Of a DNA stretch of 64,000 bases, positions 51,957 through 62,067 are shown piece by piece; position 1 is the first letter of the stretch; the number at the start of each line of letters is the position of its first letter. Location: positions 458,925 through 522,924 of the forward strand of contig DATETJ010000009.1 in NCBI GenBank assembly GCA_035283685.1, given 5' to 3'. The DNA comes from Candidatus Bathyarchaeia archaeon. GTDB lineage: Archaea; Thermoproteota; Bathyarchaeia; Bathyarchaeales; Bathyarchaeaceae. Below the pieces are notes generated by a model. That model was given only the letters and a program-made list of their open reading frames with translations. It was not told the DNA's origin and did no database searches. The translations under genes were made by a program, and so were the position numbers.

Positions 51957-53319
51957 ACTATCGACTATTCGACTTCCTCCATTTAGAAGTTGGTTACAAG
52001 CACTTCAGGTTTATTCGAAAAAATGTCAGAAGCATGGCTCTTTTTTGCACTCTCAAAAGGAGCTTCTTAAACAAATTCATTACGCAATTACCCGCCCTGA
52101 ATTCAAAGTTGTTACTTTCACAGCACCTCCAGCATCTGGAAAGACACATGTAATCGCCCTCTGTGCATCTTATTTCCATGATCATGACATATCAACGTGT
52201 ATTGTAACTCCTAACAACGAACTCAGATTCGAATTTCAGAAAGAGCTAGCCGAAGTCAATTGCAGATCAGAAGAGTCTCCGCCAGTAATCAATGTTGGCG
52301 CCTATGTCAAGAAGAGGCATGACTATGAATTTGCGTTTATTGATGAAGCTCACAACCTACGATCCGCGATCGAGTTGGACAGAGACATCGTCAAGTCCAT
52401 TCACTTGGAAAAAGGAGAACCGCTTTACGAGGCTATCGTATCCTCTCTGGAAAAAGGTGAAGGTTATACCACAAAAGAACTAAGTGCTGAAAGTGCCCAT
52501 GATATACTCGAGGGGATGATTGAAAGCAAGTATAAAAGTAGTGTTACGCAAATTCTGAAAACCTTATCTCAATGGCGTGGTTTCTGCATTGTTTGTGATA
52601 CTACTTGTGACCTGAAGTTTCTGCTTGCTGACCCTGACAGAAGAGGACTTGTACCCAAGGGAAAATTATTTCTTTTTTCTGCGACTCTTTTGGATCCGAA
52701 GGAACTTCAGTTCTACTGTAATATCCCAAATGAAATGGTTCAAAATATAGGCGACAGCCAGAACGACTTCGTACCGAAAAAGAATGTTGCATATCGTTAC
52801 ATCTCATGCAATTCGAATGGTGAGAAGAAGAATCTAGTAGTATTCTTGCTGAAAAATACAAGACTGCGAACCTTGATTCTTGTTAACAGCAATTCGATGT
52901 GTCTCAAATGGGACAAAGCACTCTCACGGAAACTGGGAAACAGAGTCATGACGATAGGGTCAGGTCTTCATTACACAGAGAGGCTTAATGTCTATAGGAA
53001 ATTCGTGTGTCACCCAAATCCCATTCTGCTGACTTCTTCCAACGTTTACTGGGAAGGGATATCGATTAAGGATCTGAGACTCCTGATAATTCCTAACCCT
53101 CCGTTTCCCCAGCCGAGTCTTCTGGAGATAGCTGAAGGAAAGCACACTCAGTATAGCAAGATAGCCAAGAGGCGGCTCATTCAAGGTATGGGCAGGGTGG
53201 GGAGATCACCTCAAGAGAATGGAATATGCCTTCTCTTATTTCGTTCACGAAATCTGGCGAGTCATATCAAGGCTACTACAAAATATAAAGCGATACATCT
53301 GATCACCGATTTGGGCTGA
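51922..53319 (+). CDS. XPD/DinG-like superfamily 2 helicase (helicase 2 of the Argonaute operon)
   Basis: The 465-aa protein has Walker A APPASGKT (68-75), DEAH box FIDEAHNLRS (141-144), motif III LFSATLLDP, motif V SSNVYWEGISI and motif VI LIQGMGRVGRSPQENG. It is distinct from helicase 1: it has a normal DEAH box and no cysteine group for an FeS cluster. I use ATG 51922, overlapping the Argonaute stop by 35 nt; a GTG at 51910 and an ATG at 51886 are alternatives. The first element copy of the three-copy family begins 23 nt after its stop. Confidence 0.85.
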   Translation: MKKSGNESSSYKLSTIRLPPFRSWLQALQVYSKKCQKHGSFLHSQKELLKQIHYAITRPEFKVVTFTAPPASGKTHVIALCASYFHDHDISTCIVTPNNELRFEFQKELAEVNCRSEESPPVINVGAYVKKRHDYEFAFIDEAHNLRSAIELDRDIVKSIHLEKGEPLYEAIVSSLEKGEGYTTKELSAESAHDILEGMIESKYKSSVTQILKTLSQWRGFCIVCDTTCDLKFLLADPDRRGLVPKGKLFLFSATLLDPKELQFYCNIPNEMVQNIGDSQNDFVPKKNVAYRYISCNSNGEKKNLVVFLLKNTRLRTLILVNSNSMCLKWDKALSRKLGNRVMTIGSGLHYTERLNVYRKFVCHPNPILLTSSNVYWEGISIKDLRLLIIPNPPFPQPSLLEIAEGKHTQYSKIAKRRLIQGMGRVGRSPQENGICLLLFRSRNLASHIKATTKYKAIHLITDLG

Positions 53320-53341
53320 GTGCAACTTAAGAGGGATTCTG

Positions 53342-53647
53342 GTAGAAGTCAACAGACACGCAGCGCAGACTACTTCTAAACAAAAAACCACTCGGTATTA
53401 TTACTTGTTCTAAGCGGAAGTTAATAACATCTGAAACAGAAACCCCCACAAACAGCCTGCGCCTGCGTGTCCAACTGCAACTGTCCAAGCTACTGCCCGC
53501 AGCCACAATATTCGGGGCGTTGATGTCACTAGGAACATACTGATGACGACATCCATACAGCCACAGCCGCAAAACTAGCTCCAACATGGCAGAAGACGAC
53601 CTTAAGGGTCAGTTGCCTTCTTCTTTCACACAGCCCTTCCCGCAAAC
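53342..53647 (+). repeat. Three-copy intergenic element, copy 1
   Basis: This begins GTAGAAGTCAACAGACACG and contains the core block TTCTAAGCGGAAGTTAATAA. It ends with a hairpin of GAAG/CTTC outside GACC/GGGTC (about 53591-53619) and a pyrimidine tract. It is 306 bp long and lies 23 nt after helicase 2 on the same strand. Compared with copies 2 and 3 the 5' hairpin arm differs (AGAAGT against AGTAGT) but still pairs with downstream ACTTCT. It shares CAACTGTCCAAGC and GGGCGTTGATGTCACT with copy 3. Confidence 0.75.
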
Positions 53648-53717
53648 TATAGTTCAATGCTAGAAAAACAAAGCAGCGACAAGGCTTTTAACACTGCACA
53701 AGCTTTCTGTATATCGT

Positions 53718-54233
53718 ATGCCTTTTACTCCATTCCACCTAGGTCCCGCATCCATCCTTGCCCTAACCCTATTATCCTACGTGTATCTGCCAGCCCTCCT
53801 ACTAGGAAGCATCGCACCCGACATAGAACCCATGATCATACTATATTTCAACTTGCCCTACCCTCTCCACGGCTTCCTACACACCCTAATCGGAGGCACA
53901 CTACTAGCACTGCTACTCACAACACTCACGTTCATACTGCGGAAACCCATAGAAAACATAATGTCTCTTCTAAAGCTAAGCCAAAAACAATCATTTCAAA
54001 GAATCCTAGCTGGCGCATTGATCGGCATCTACTCACACATCCTACTAGACGCCTACCTCTACACCGACATCCAACCCTTCTACCCACTAGACCAGAACCC
54101 ACTCCTCAACCCAAGCACGTTCCGATACTTCGAAATCTACACAATCTGCACAATCAGCTTCATCATAGCCGTAGCCATGTACGGCTTATACCTGTGGAAA
54201 AAACACAACCCGCCGAGCCAGACAAAGAATTGA
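53718..54233 (+). CDS. YdjM/DUF457-type membrane metal-dependent hydrolase
   Basis: The 171-aa protein has four predicted membrane helices and the conserved His/Asp motifs of the YdjM family: PFHLGP (N-terminus), SIAPDIEP, HGFLHT and YSHILLDA. These residues likely bind metal at the membrane face; substrates are unknown. A TATA-like CTTTTAAC ends ~25 nt before the ATG, so the mRNA is probably leaderless. Between the Argonaute operon's 3' element and a toxin-antitoxin pair. Confidence 0.85.
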   Translation: MPFTPFHLGPASILALTLLSYVYLPALLLGSIAPDIEPMIILYFNLPYPLHGFLHTLIGGTLLALLLTTLTFILRKPIENIMSLLKLSQKQSFQRILAGALIGIYSHILLDAYLYTDIQPFYPLDQNPLLNPSTFRYFEIYTICTISFIIAVAMYGLYLWKKHNPPSQTKN

Positions 54234-54455
54234 CACCTTAGGTTATGCCGCAAGATTCTATTTTCGGAAAACCGAAATACATTTCGGAAAACAATACCAG
54301 CCTAGCAAAACCTTCAACCTCAAGAACTCAAAGAGAACCTGCGGTTTGCCGAGGACCTTTTAACCAAAGCCAAGTCAATCGTGATGCGGTAGCCCGCCAA
54401 CAAAGAAACCCTATCACAACGTATTTATGTATGCATTTGGTATCATTTGTATACG

Positions 54456-54785
54456 GTGAACCCTTTGACACTCAAGCCACTGGCAGTAAGGATACCTGAA
54501 GAGATTGAGAAAGAAATTCTAGAAGCAGTTGACCGCATGAAACTCGACAAAGCCACAGTGGTTAGAACACTCCTCGAAATGGGAATCGAGGAATGGAGAA
54601 AACAAACTGCTCTAGAACTGTTACGAAACGGAAAAGTAACGTTTGCCAAAGCCGCAGAAATGGCCAAACTCTCACTCTGGGAACTCGCTGACCTAGTGAA
54701 ACAACGCAACGTAGAATGGGTCAGGTACACACCTGAAGAGATCGAAAAAGAACTAAAAGAAGCCACTGTGGCGGACTCCGAGTGA
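54456..54785 (+). CDS. UPF0175 family antitoxin
   Basis: The ~109-aa protein has an N-terminal Arc-like region (AVRIPEEIEKEILEAVDRMKLDKATVVRTLLEMG) and the UPF0175 helix-turn-helix pattern ALELLRNGKVTFAKAAEMAKLSLWELADLVKQRNV. In archaea this family is paired with PIN toxins. A TATA-like TATTTATG at 54422-54429 puts transcription start near 54450, so GTG 54456 is preferred over TTG 54447. It overlaps the toxin gene by 4 nt (GTGA). Confidence 0.85.
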   Translation: MNPLTLKPLAVRIPEEIEKEILEAVDRMKLDKATVVRTLLEMGIEEWRKQTALELLRNGKVTFAKAAEMAKLSLWELADLVKQRNVEWVRYTPEEIEKELKEATVADSE

Positions 54786-55336
54786 AGCCACTCGTCTTCA
54801 ACGCCACACCATTAATCTACATAACCAAAGTCGGACTAGCAAAGATCCTCGAACAATTAAAAGATGAAAAACTAACTTCACCACACGTCAAAAGAGAAGT
54901 CGTAGACAAAGGAAAGCGCAAAGGTATTCCAGACGCCATCATTCTGGACAAAATGTTCACTGACCACGTTTTCAAAGTTACCGAAGTCAAGAACAAGAGA
55001 CTCCTCGCAAGTCTACTGGAGACAAAAGGGCTCCACATAACCGATGCAGAAGTCCTAGTCATTGCACGAGAACAAAACGGCATAGCAGTTATCGACGATG
55101 AGGTAGCAAGAAAAACCGCACGGATATTCGCAATATCGTATGTAGGCACACCTTGTATCCTGATGAGAGCTGTCTGTCACGGGCTGATTACAAAAGAAAG
55201 AGCAAAACAAGCCATAAACGAAATGACCCTCCAAGGCTGGAGATGCAGCCTAGAAAGCTACTCAAAAATAATGGAAGCCCTAGAAAGATGCGACAAGCGG
55301 CAAGGAAGAACACGAATCGAAAAACCAAAGAAATAA
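54782..55336 (+). CDS. PIN-domain toxin (DUF3368-like)
   Basis: The 184-aa protein shows the PIN layout: VFNATPLIYITKVG at the N-terminus, HITDAEVLVIAREQNG with acidic residues in the middle, and AVIDDEVARKTAR for the C-terminal acidic pair. In this subfamily the first acidic position is often Asn, as here. It is predicted to cut RNA and is neutralised by the UPF0175 protein it overlaps. The C-terminal ~30 residues are basic. Confidence 0.85.
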   Translation: MKPLVFNATPLIYITKVGLAKILEQLKDEKLTSPHVKREVVDKGKRKGIPDAIILDKMFTDHVFKVTEVKNKRLLASLLETKGLHITDAEVLVIAREQNGIAVIDDEVARKTARIFAISYVGTPCILMRAVCHGLITKERAKQAINEMTLQGWRCSLESYSKIMEALERCDKRQGRTRIEKPKK

Positions 55337-55394
55337 CTCCTAGCCACTTAACAAAGGAGTTGATCAAAGCAAGAACGTCAAAGAGGACAAAGCC

Positions 55395-55805
55395 ATGGAA
55401 ACAGCCATCAAGAAAATCAGGAAAAAAGGCTTCGGCGTTATGAAAGGAGTAACCCCGTTCACTACCAAAGACGAGCTAACTGCACATGCAATAGACCCAG
55501 CAAAAACCGACCATGATAAGTACAAAGTTATCTTCGAAAACAACCGCGTACGAGTCTACGACTACAAAGACGAACCCGGCGACAAAACAAAACTCCACCA
55601 CCACAAAGACTTCCTACTATACGCGCTCAGCCCATTCAAACGAAAAATGACCTTCACCAACGGCAAAACCACAACACGAGAACTCAAGCAAGGCGAAACA
55701 CTGTGGTCAGACGAACAAGCACACATCGGAGAAAACATCGGAGACACAAACACACACGTCCTTATCATCGAACTAAAAGAACCCCCACCCAAACACAAGA
55801 AGTAG
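55395..55805 (+). CDS. Cupin-like protein
   Basis: The 136-aa protein has a single cupin barrel: VIFENNRVRVYDYKDEPGDKTKLHHHKDFLLYAL, with the metal-binding HHH, and a second motif GETLWSDEQAHIGENIGDTNTHVLIIELK. Such proteins often bind a metal, but no enzyme function can be assigned. The first ~45 residues before VIFENN may not be translated if ATG 55440 is the start. It ends in tandem TAG stops, which overlap the beginning of element copy 2. Confidence 0.75.
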   Translation: METAIKKIRKKGFGVMKGVTPFTTKDELTAHAIDPAKTDHDKYKVIFENNRVRVYDYKDEPGDKTKLHHHKDFLLYALSPFKRKMTFTNGKTTTRELKQGETLWSDEQAHIGENIGDTNTHVLIIELKEPPPKHKK

Positions 55806-56250
55806 TAGTCAACGTACACGCCGCACAGACAACTACTTCTGAACCTAAAGCGCCTCGGTATTATTACTCATTCTAAGCGGAAGTTAATAACATCTGAAAC
55901 AAAACCCGCCCACCCAGAGCAACATCAGATGTTAGTGTTTCTGAGACAACTTCAACACTAACACGCCCCAAAGGTCAACAGCCCCAAAAACTACTTCCAA
56001 CATAGTAAGAAGGCGCTAAGCGATTGTCTCCTTCTTATTTTGAAATCTCTCTTCCCACAAAACCGGCAACATACGCAAACGTCACGATTAACAACATTGA
56101 AAGTACCATTAAAACACCAGCAAACAGAGCCTAAGACACCATTCAGAACCCGCAACAAACCCTAAACCACAACCTGAAAAACCCGACTTTCACCGCAAGA
56201 AAAATTTTCAGCACTCATACTAACCATCTACACCACACCCAACAGCCTCA
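55800..56250 (+). repeat. Three-copy intergenic element, copy 2 (about 450 bp)
   Basis: This starts at the stop codon of the cupin gene (AAGTAGTAGTCAACGTACACG) and carries TTCTAAGCGGAAGTTAATAA. It has a hairpin AGAAGG...CCTTCT at about 56009-56034, then further blocks shared with copy 3: CAACATACGCAAAC, ACACCAT-CAGAA, and AAAATTTT--GCAC-CATACTAACC near 56201-56225. Same orientation as the gene it follows. No conserved reading frame links the copies. Confidence 0.75.
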
Positions 56251-56275
56251 AACTCATGAATTCACATCACACAGA

Positions 56276-56325
56276 ATAACGCTAAGTAACCCTACGTCAC
56301 GCTAAGTAACGCTAAAGCACACTAA
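56276..56325. repeat. Short degenerate tandem repeat before the 16S 3' end
   Basis: AACGCTAAGTAAC, then CACGCTAAGTAAC, then ACGCTAAAG and ACACTAAAC follow one another within ~50 bp. With element copy 2 it fills the gap between the cupin gene and the 16S rRNA gene. Confidence 0.5.
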
Positions 56326-56427
56326 ACTATCAAATTGACGAACCAAACGAAGAACACGATAATGAATAATGGTGGGCTTGAACCAACCTTTCCCCAACCC
56401 AATCACACAGCCAAAAGCTGATTACAT

Positions 56428-57925
<1,498 letters not shown>

Positions 57926-58210
57926 TTGTTGTTTGGATGATTTTTCGGCACTTTGTTTGGGAGTACTGTTCTGTTTTCCCATAACTTTGCCGCATTTGGC
58001 TAGACTGGAATTGGGGAAAGATTTGTTCAAGCCCTTTTTTGACCCGAGAGAGTCTGTGCTTTTTTCGGGTCTACATTTTTTGTGTCCGTATCTGGAGGTC
58101 AACCGTTATGGTCATCCTTAGGCGTTACGCGCCGTTTTGTCGTGGTTGACGCCGCCTTTTTTAGTTACGGACGGCTTTGTAGCCAATTTATTCTTGAGGC
58201 GGTTTCGTTT
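57926..58210 (-). other. 16S rRNA leader region
   Basis: About 285 bases between the putative TATA box at 58211 and the mature 16S 5' end. No gene is supported here. It should contain the pre-rRNA leader and processing signals. A short complement (GTTTGG near 57931 and CCAAAC near 56343) across the 16S gene exists but is too short to call a processing stem. Confidence 0.4.
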
Positions 58211-58218
58211 GATATAAG
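58211..58218 (-). promoter_or_regulatory. Putative TATA box of the 16S rRNA gene
   Basis: On the minus strand CCTTATATC lies at the 3' edge of element copy 3. Transcription would start near 58187, giving a ~260-nt leader. It is the only good TATA match upstream of the 16S gene in this stretch. Confidence 0.45.
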
Positions 58219-58221
58219 GGT

Positions 58222-58840
58222 TGCTGTGTGGTGATCTGGGTGAGGGTTAGTATGGGTGCAGAAAAATTTTTTCAAGGTGGAAGTTGGGCTTTTCTGTGTG
58301 TTTTTGTGGGTTTGTTTTAGTTTCTGTATGGTGTTTCTGGCGCTGTTTACTTTTGGTTTGTGGTGCGCTTCAACATAGTTTAGCGTGAAGTTTAATGTTG
58401 GCATGCGTGGTGTTTGCGTATGTTGACGGGACTCTGCGGGAAAAGAAATTTCAAAAGAAGAAGGAAACAATCGCTTAGCGCCTTCTTCTACAATTGGTGC
58501 GGTTGGGTTTAGCAGGCTGAAAGCTGTGTGGACATCGTCATAGGAGTGTTCCCGAGTGACATCAACGCCCGGTATGGTTTTGTTGGCTTGGACAGTTGCA
58601 GGCTGAACATGGAAGCGCAGACTGTTTGTGGTCGTTGAAAAGGGGCTGTGGCTGTTTTGAAGTTGTTGTTGACGTTGAAGGGTTTACCACAACAACTACT
58701 TGAATGTTGGACGTGATTATGTGAGAGCGGTTTCTGTTTCAGATGTTATTAAATTCCGCTTAGAACGAGTAATAACACCGAAGGGGGGTTCTGCTTTAGA
58801 AGTAGTTGTCTGCGCCGCGTGTACGTTGACTACTACTTCT
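58222..58840 (-). repeat. Three-copy intergenic element, copy 3 (about 620 bp)
   Basis: Read on the minus strand it begins AAGTAGTAGTCAACGTACACG, 50 nt after the methyltransferase stop. It contains TTCTAAGCGGAATTTAATAAC, CAACTGTCCAAGCC, GGGCGTTGATGTCACT, the hairpin AGAAGGCGCTAAGCG...CCTTCT (58464-58491 region), CAACATACGCAAAC and GCACCCATACTAACC. It is the longest copy and ends just before the 16S promoter. With copy 2 it forms a long imperfect inverted repeat around the 16S gene. Confidence 0.75.
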
Positions 58841-58889
58841 ATGGTGTGTGTGCGTCGGTGCGTGGCTGAATAGAAGAGGGTTGACAATG

Positions 58890-59708
58890 TTATGGTTTTT
58901 GACGTACTATTTGGAGGTGTCCTGCGAAGTTTACTAGTGACGTGTTTGTGCAGTGGGCGAGTTCCATCTTGAGTAGTTTGTTGCGGATTTTTGGGTCTGC
59001 TTCGAGTTTTTGTAGGATTTGCTGGTCGACTTGGTGCATGAAGACTGGTGCGCCGATGATTTCGATGACGGTTAGTCCTGCTATTGTGAAGTATTCTGTT
59101 AGTTCTTGATAAGTGAGGTTGTGTTGTGGGAAGTCGCAGTCGTATGATATGTTTGTTTTGAGCAGTTGTTCTGCTTCGTTTATTTTGCCTGCTTGGATTA
59201 GTTCGGGTACGCGTCTGAATTTGGTGTCCAAGCTTGCGATTACGTAGGCGCCTTTTTTGGCAACTCTGGCTAGTTCTTTTATGGCTTGGGCTGGTTTCAT
59301 GCAGAGCGAAACTGCGTCATATTGAGAGAAGACATAATCAAAGTGGGCAGTTTGGAATTCTTTCATGTTGGTGATGTCAGACTTTACGAATGTGGCGTTG
59401 TGGTTTGTTTTGAGTTTGGCGAAGCGTTTTGCTGCTTCGTCTAGCATTCCTTGTGAGATGTCGGCTATTACGATGTTTTTGTAGCCTAGTTCTACTAGCT
59501 TTTGTGCCCAGTAGCCGTCTCCGCCGCCTGCGTCTAGTATCGTGATGGATTTGCGTTTTGGCAAATATTTGGTTAGGAAGTGCCATGTGATGTCGTCGGC
59601 GAAGCTCATGGCAGCCCGTGCAGTGTCATATCTCGTTGGCGCAAAGGCATTAGAAGAATAACCCTTCGCATACTTGTCGAAGATCTCTTCAACACTAGTC
59701 TTCGGCAT
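58890..59708 (-). CDS. Class I SAM-dependent methyltransferase
   Basis: The ~272-aa protein has the Rossmann methyltransferase motifs: ITILDAGGGDGYWAQKL (motif I), IVIADISQGMLDEA (motif II), FVKSDITNM, FDYVFSQYDAV and ELARVAKKGAYVIAS. The acceptor cannot be predicted; the C-terminus (APVFMHQVDQQIL...) resembles methyltransferases of the UbiE/COQ5 group. I start at ATG 59708 (MPKTSVEEIFDKYAKGY); the frame extends 31 codons further, but a TATA-like CATATTTTCC lies just upstream of the chosen start. Confidence 0.85.
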   Translation of the reverse strand: MPKTSVEEIFDKYAKGYSSNAFAPTRYDTARAAMSFADDITWHFLTKYLPKRKSITILDAGGGDGYWAQKLVELGYKNIVIADISQGMLDEAAKRFAKLKTNHNATFVKSDITNMKEFQTAHFDYVFSQYDAVSLCMKPAQAIKELARVAKKGAYVIASLDTKFRRVPELIQAGKINEAEQLLKTNISYDCDFPQHNLTYQELTEYFTIAGLTVIEIIGAPVFMHQVDQQILQKLEADPKIRNKLLKMELAHCTNTSLVNFAGHLQIVRQKP

Positions 59709-59742
59709 ATCGGTCACATCGGGAAAATATGTTTGGTTGGCT

Positions 59743-59784
59743 CTTAAGTGATGTGAACACTGTTGAGGAGCCTTAAGTGATGTG
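59743..59784. repeat. Direct repeat CTTAAGTGATGTG upstream of the methyltransferase
   Basis: The 13-mer occurs at 59743-59755 and again at 59772-59784, 29 bp apart, in the promoter region of the methyltransferase gene. The spacing of nearly three helical turns fits a two-site operator. Confidence 0.4.
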
Positions 59785-59801
59785 CGCAAGAGAATAGGCA
59801 A

Positions 59802-60567
59802 AGAAATGAAGTCAAATACTATCCCAACGAAATCAACAAAGAATGTTCCCTAGTTAAAGAAATGCACGTTTTAGAGGGCTCAAGGCAAGACTACTATCGC
59901 TCGCAGGCTTCCATTACCGCAGCTACAAAGTAGCAGGCATCTGCAAGATCTTCTCTCTTAAACGCGGCGAAGAACTCTGCGGAGTAGTTGTCTATTCTTA
60001 TCTGCCTGCAGCATGCTTTGGACGAAGAATGGTCCTGCCAAGAATGAGCATGCGAGAGCTGAATGAGAAACTCAGCATTATCAGCCGAGTAGTAGTTCAT
60101 CCTAGGTATAGGACAATCGGACTAGTCACAAACTCGCCCGAGAGACCCTAGCGCATGCTGGCACACCATACGTGGAAACAGTAGCCGTCATGGCCAAGTA
60201 CAATCCCTTCTTCGAGAGAGCAGGCATGCGCAAAATAGCTGAAAGCAAACCGGTCAGAGAGACTCTAAGAATCATAGAAGTGCTCAATAAACTAAGTTTC
60301 AACGCCACCTATTTATGCAGCCCAAAATACGTGCTGAGGAAACTCGCCAATCTGAACACCCAAGAGCTAAGCATGCTCAAGACAACCTTCTTGGAAAACA
60401 AGCATCCACGCTTCATGAAGGAATTCAGCTTCCACGATTCTTGCGGCAGAAGCAAGTTCTACAGAAGGGCGGTTGAAAACGCAGACCTTGAAAAACTCTC
60501 TAAACTGACTGGCATCTGCGGTATGCTACTTCAGAAAAAAGTCTATCTCTTCTGGTGTTCCGAATAG
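59802..60567 (+). pseudogene. Frameshifted GNAT-type acetyltransferase
   Basis: Joining three reading frames gives one protein: VKYYPNEINKECSLVKEMHVLEGSRQDYYR, then FHYRSYKVAGICKIFSLKRGEELCGVVVYSY..., with RVVVHPRYRTIGL (acetyl-CoA binding motif A), then LARETLAHAGTPYVETVAVMAKYNPFFERAGM. The breaks near 59899-59903 and 60124-60131 each look like loss of one base. The product resembles the acetyltransferase domain found with an ABC-type ATPase in archaea (COG2401), but no ATPase part and no start codon are present here. Real decay or two sequencing indels are both possible. Confidence 0.75.
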
Positions 60568-60621
60568 AGTTTCGCGCGCGCTAAAATTCTCATTTAGAGC
60601 GTACGCGCACACCTTGCACAG

Positions 60622-61188
60622 TTAAATAGGGTTATCCACAAATTTCTTGCAGATGTCGCAATACCAGCGGTCAAACGTTTCTCCCCGTTTGCCCTGCACA
60701 GGCCTCTTCTTTTTCCCCGGGTGCTTCAGGTTCTCGCACACTTGCGGAGGCAGATTAGAGAGCTTTCCAGCACGTTCCTCAAAAGCCTCTATTGCTGATT
60801 TGGTCTTTTGAACAAGCTCGTCTAACTCCTTTAGCTGTGCCTCGGAGGCTTGAATTCTTTCTATGTACTCGCTTGTTTCTTTGATTAAGGCTAAACCCTC
60901 CCATGTCTTTATTTGAGTTCTAATTCGCTCTCTCTTTTCATCGAGAGCGTCTTTGTCACTTTTGAGTTCGCTATATCCGGGAATTCTTGTTTGCAGATTA
61001 CCTAAAAGTCGCTTTTCAATATCGTCCAAGCCCAGTTGAAGTTTTTCTGTCCTCTCCTTGTCACCTTTTGATTGTATAATCAGGTTCTTGGCTTTTTGAG
61101 TAAGCTCTATATCACGCAATATTTCTTTATTCTCAAGTTCACTGATGGTTTTGGAAACTTTCGAAACTAGAGCGTTGTTTTCATTCAA
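60622..61188 (-). CDS. Coiled-coil protein with a C-terminal zinc-ribbon-like motif
   Basis: The 188-aa protein has a long predicted coiled coil over residues ~1-140 (KISELENKEILRDIELTQKAKNL..., ASEAQLKELDELVQKTKSAIEAFEERAG). A C-terminal region follows with VCENLKHPGKKKRP and RWYCDICKKFV, where one Cys-His and one CxxC could bind zinc. A ribosome-binding site GGAG precedes ATG 61188. No family recognised; the layout suggests a nucleic-acid- or protein-binding adaptor. Confidence 0.65.
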   Translation of the reverse strand: MNENNALVSKVSKTISELENKEILRDIELTQKAKNLIIQSKGDKERTEKLQLGLDDIEKRLLGNLQTRIPGYSELKSDKDALDEKRERIRTQIKTWEGLALIKETSEYIERIQASEAQLKELDELVQKTKSAIEAFEERAGKLSNLPPQVCENLKHPGKKKRPVQGKRGETFDRWYCDICKKFVDNPI

Positions 61189-61426
61189 AGGTAACTCCCC
61201 AGTTTCTCCGCAATCCTACCGACGTTAGTAGATTGTTTTCTCTATATATGCGTGTTACTAGCACACAGCTTGATCAGAGAATCTTCCCGTTACCTTAAAG
61301 AAACGGGGGTGCAAACTGCTTTAGGATGCGACTAATCATCATGGGTTGTGGCGAGTAGCTGCGCCACCAGAAGTGGTCACTGCCGAAGAGCCGATTGCTT
61401 TAATATTTCTTGGGTAATCTACAGTT

Positions 61427-61729
61427 GTGGTTTGTGTTTTGGGCACTCTCGGAACGAATGATTTTGAGGAACGCCGTCATTTCGCATATACCGAATATTG
61501 CAGGTTCAAAGACGATTTCTTTGATTTTCTTGGATACGTACCTTTGGTCAAGAAGAACCTCACTGTGTTCTCACCCAAACTGTCATCGTTGATTACTGAT
61601 GTTTGTGAGCAAATCCTCGATTGTCTTGAGACCTGGGTAGCTGCTCCTCGGGAAACTGTCAAACATCTTGGTATGTCTACAACTCTCTTAAACATGACAA
61701 ATACAAAGCCAAAGAAAGCGCAAACTTGA
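61427..61729 (+). CDS. Hypothetical protein, possibly a truncated gene
   Basis: The 100-aa frame (GTG start) has a protein-like composition: TNDFEERRHFAYTEYCRFKDDFFDFLGYVPLVKKNLTVFSPKLSSLITDVCEQILDCLETWV. The part VFSPKLSSLI...V recalls larger archaeal hypothetical proteins, so this may be the N-terminal remnant of a longer gene. No clear ribosome-binding site. Function unknown. Confidence 0.45.
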   Translation: MVCVLGTLGTNDFEERRHFAYTEYCRFKDDFFDFLGYVPLVKKNLTVFSPKLSSLITDVCEQILDCLETWVAAPRETVKHLGMSTTLLNMTNTKPKKAQT

Positions 61730-62067
61730 GAGCGGCACTCCATTGCCTAGCTGCCCTATATAGACTAGTGACCTATAATCACAAACCAGATTCGAGTCCA
61801 TTGTTGTTCTCGATGACCAAGGTGTCTAGGTTTTCAGCGACAGGATAGCACGGTCGAGCACATCATTTGAACTCTAGGCGTGTCGCGGAAACGCGCACGC
61901 TATATTTACCAGACCGCCTTCCGCTTCTTTGTTGTTGATTACTTTCGTTCTTGTCTCCCTGCTTTCTCCCCTCTTTTGCGGAACCAACGTTAAATGCGGT
62001 GAAGCCTAAGGGCTTGCTTTTGCTGTCTTAGGAGCTGTGTTTGTTGGGCGAGTTTGCTATTGGCTAG
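61730..62067. other. Intergenic stretch with no supported gene
   Basis: About 340 bases. It includes GATTCGAGTCC near 61789, which looks like a tRNA T-loop but lacks a pairing stem. I see no complete gene, repeat or clear promoter. Confidence 0.4.

Noticed and set aside
54245-54499. 84-aa frame before the antitoxin gene
   Set aside because: It overlaps the antitoxin promoter and start, has no recognisable motif, and is low in hydrophobic residues.
58165-58470. 101-aa minus-strand frame in the 16S leader region
   Set aside because: It lies in element copy 3, and the matching part of copy 2 is out of frame and stops early, so the frame is not conserved. Composition (Thr, His, Lys, Asn) also looks non-coding.
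61780-61805. GATTCGAGTCC resembling a tRNA T-loop
   Set aside because: The flanking five bases on each side do not pair and no acceptor, D or anticodon arms are found nearby.
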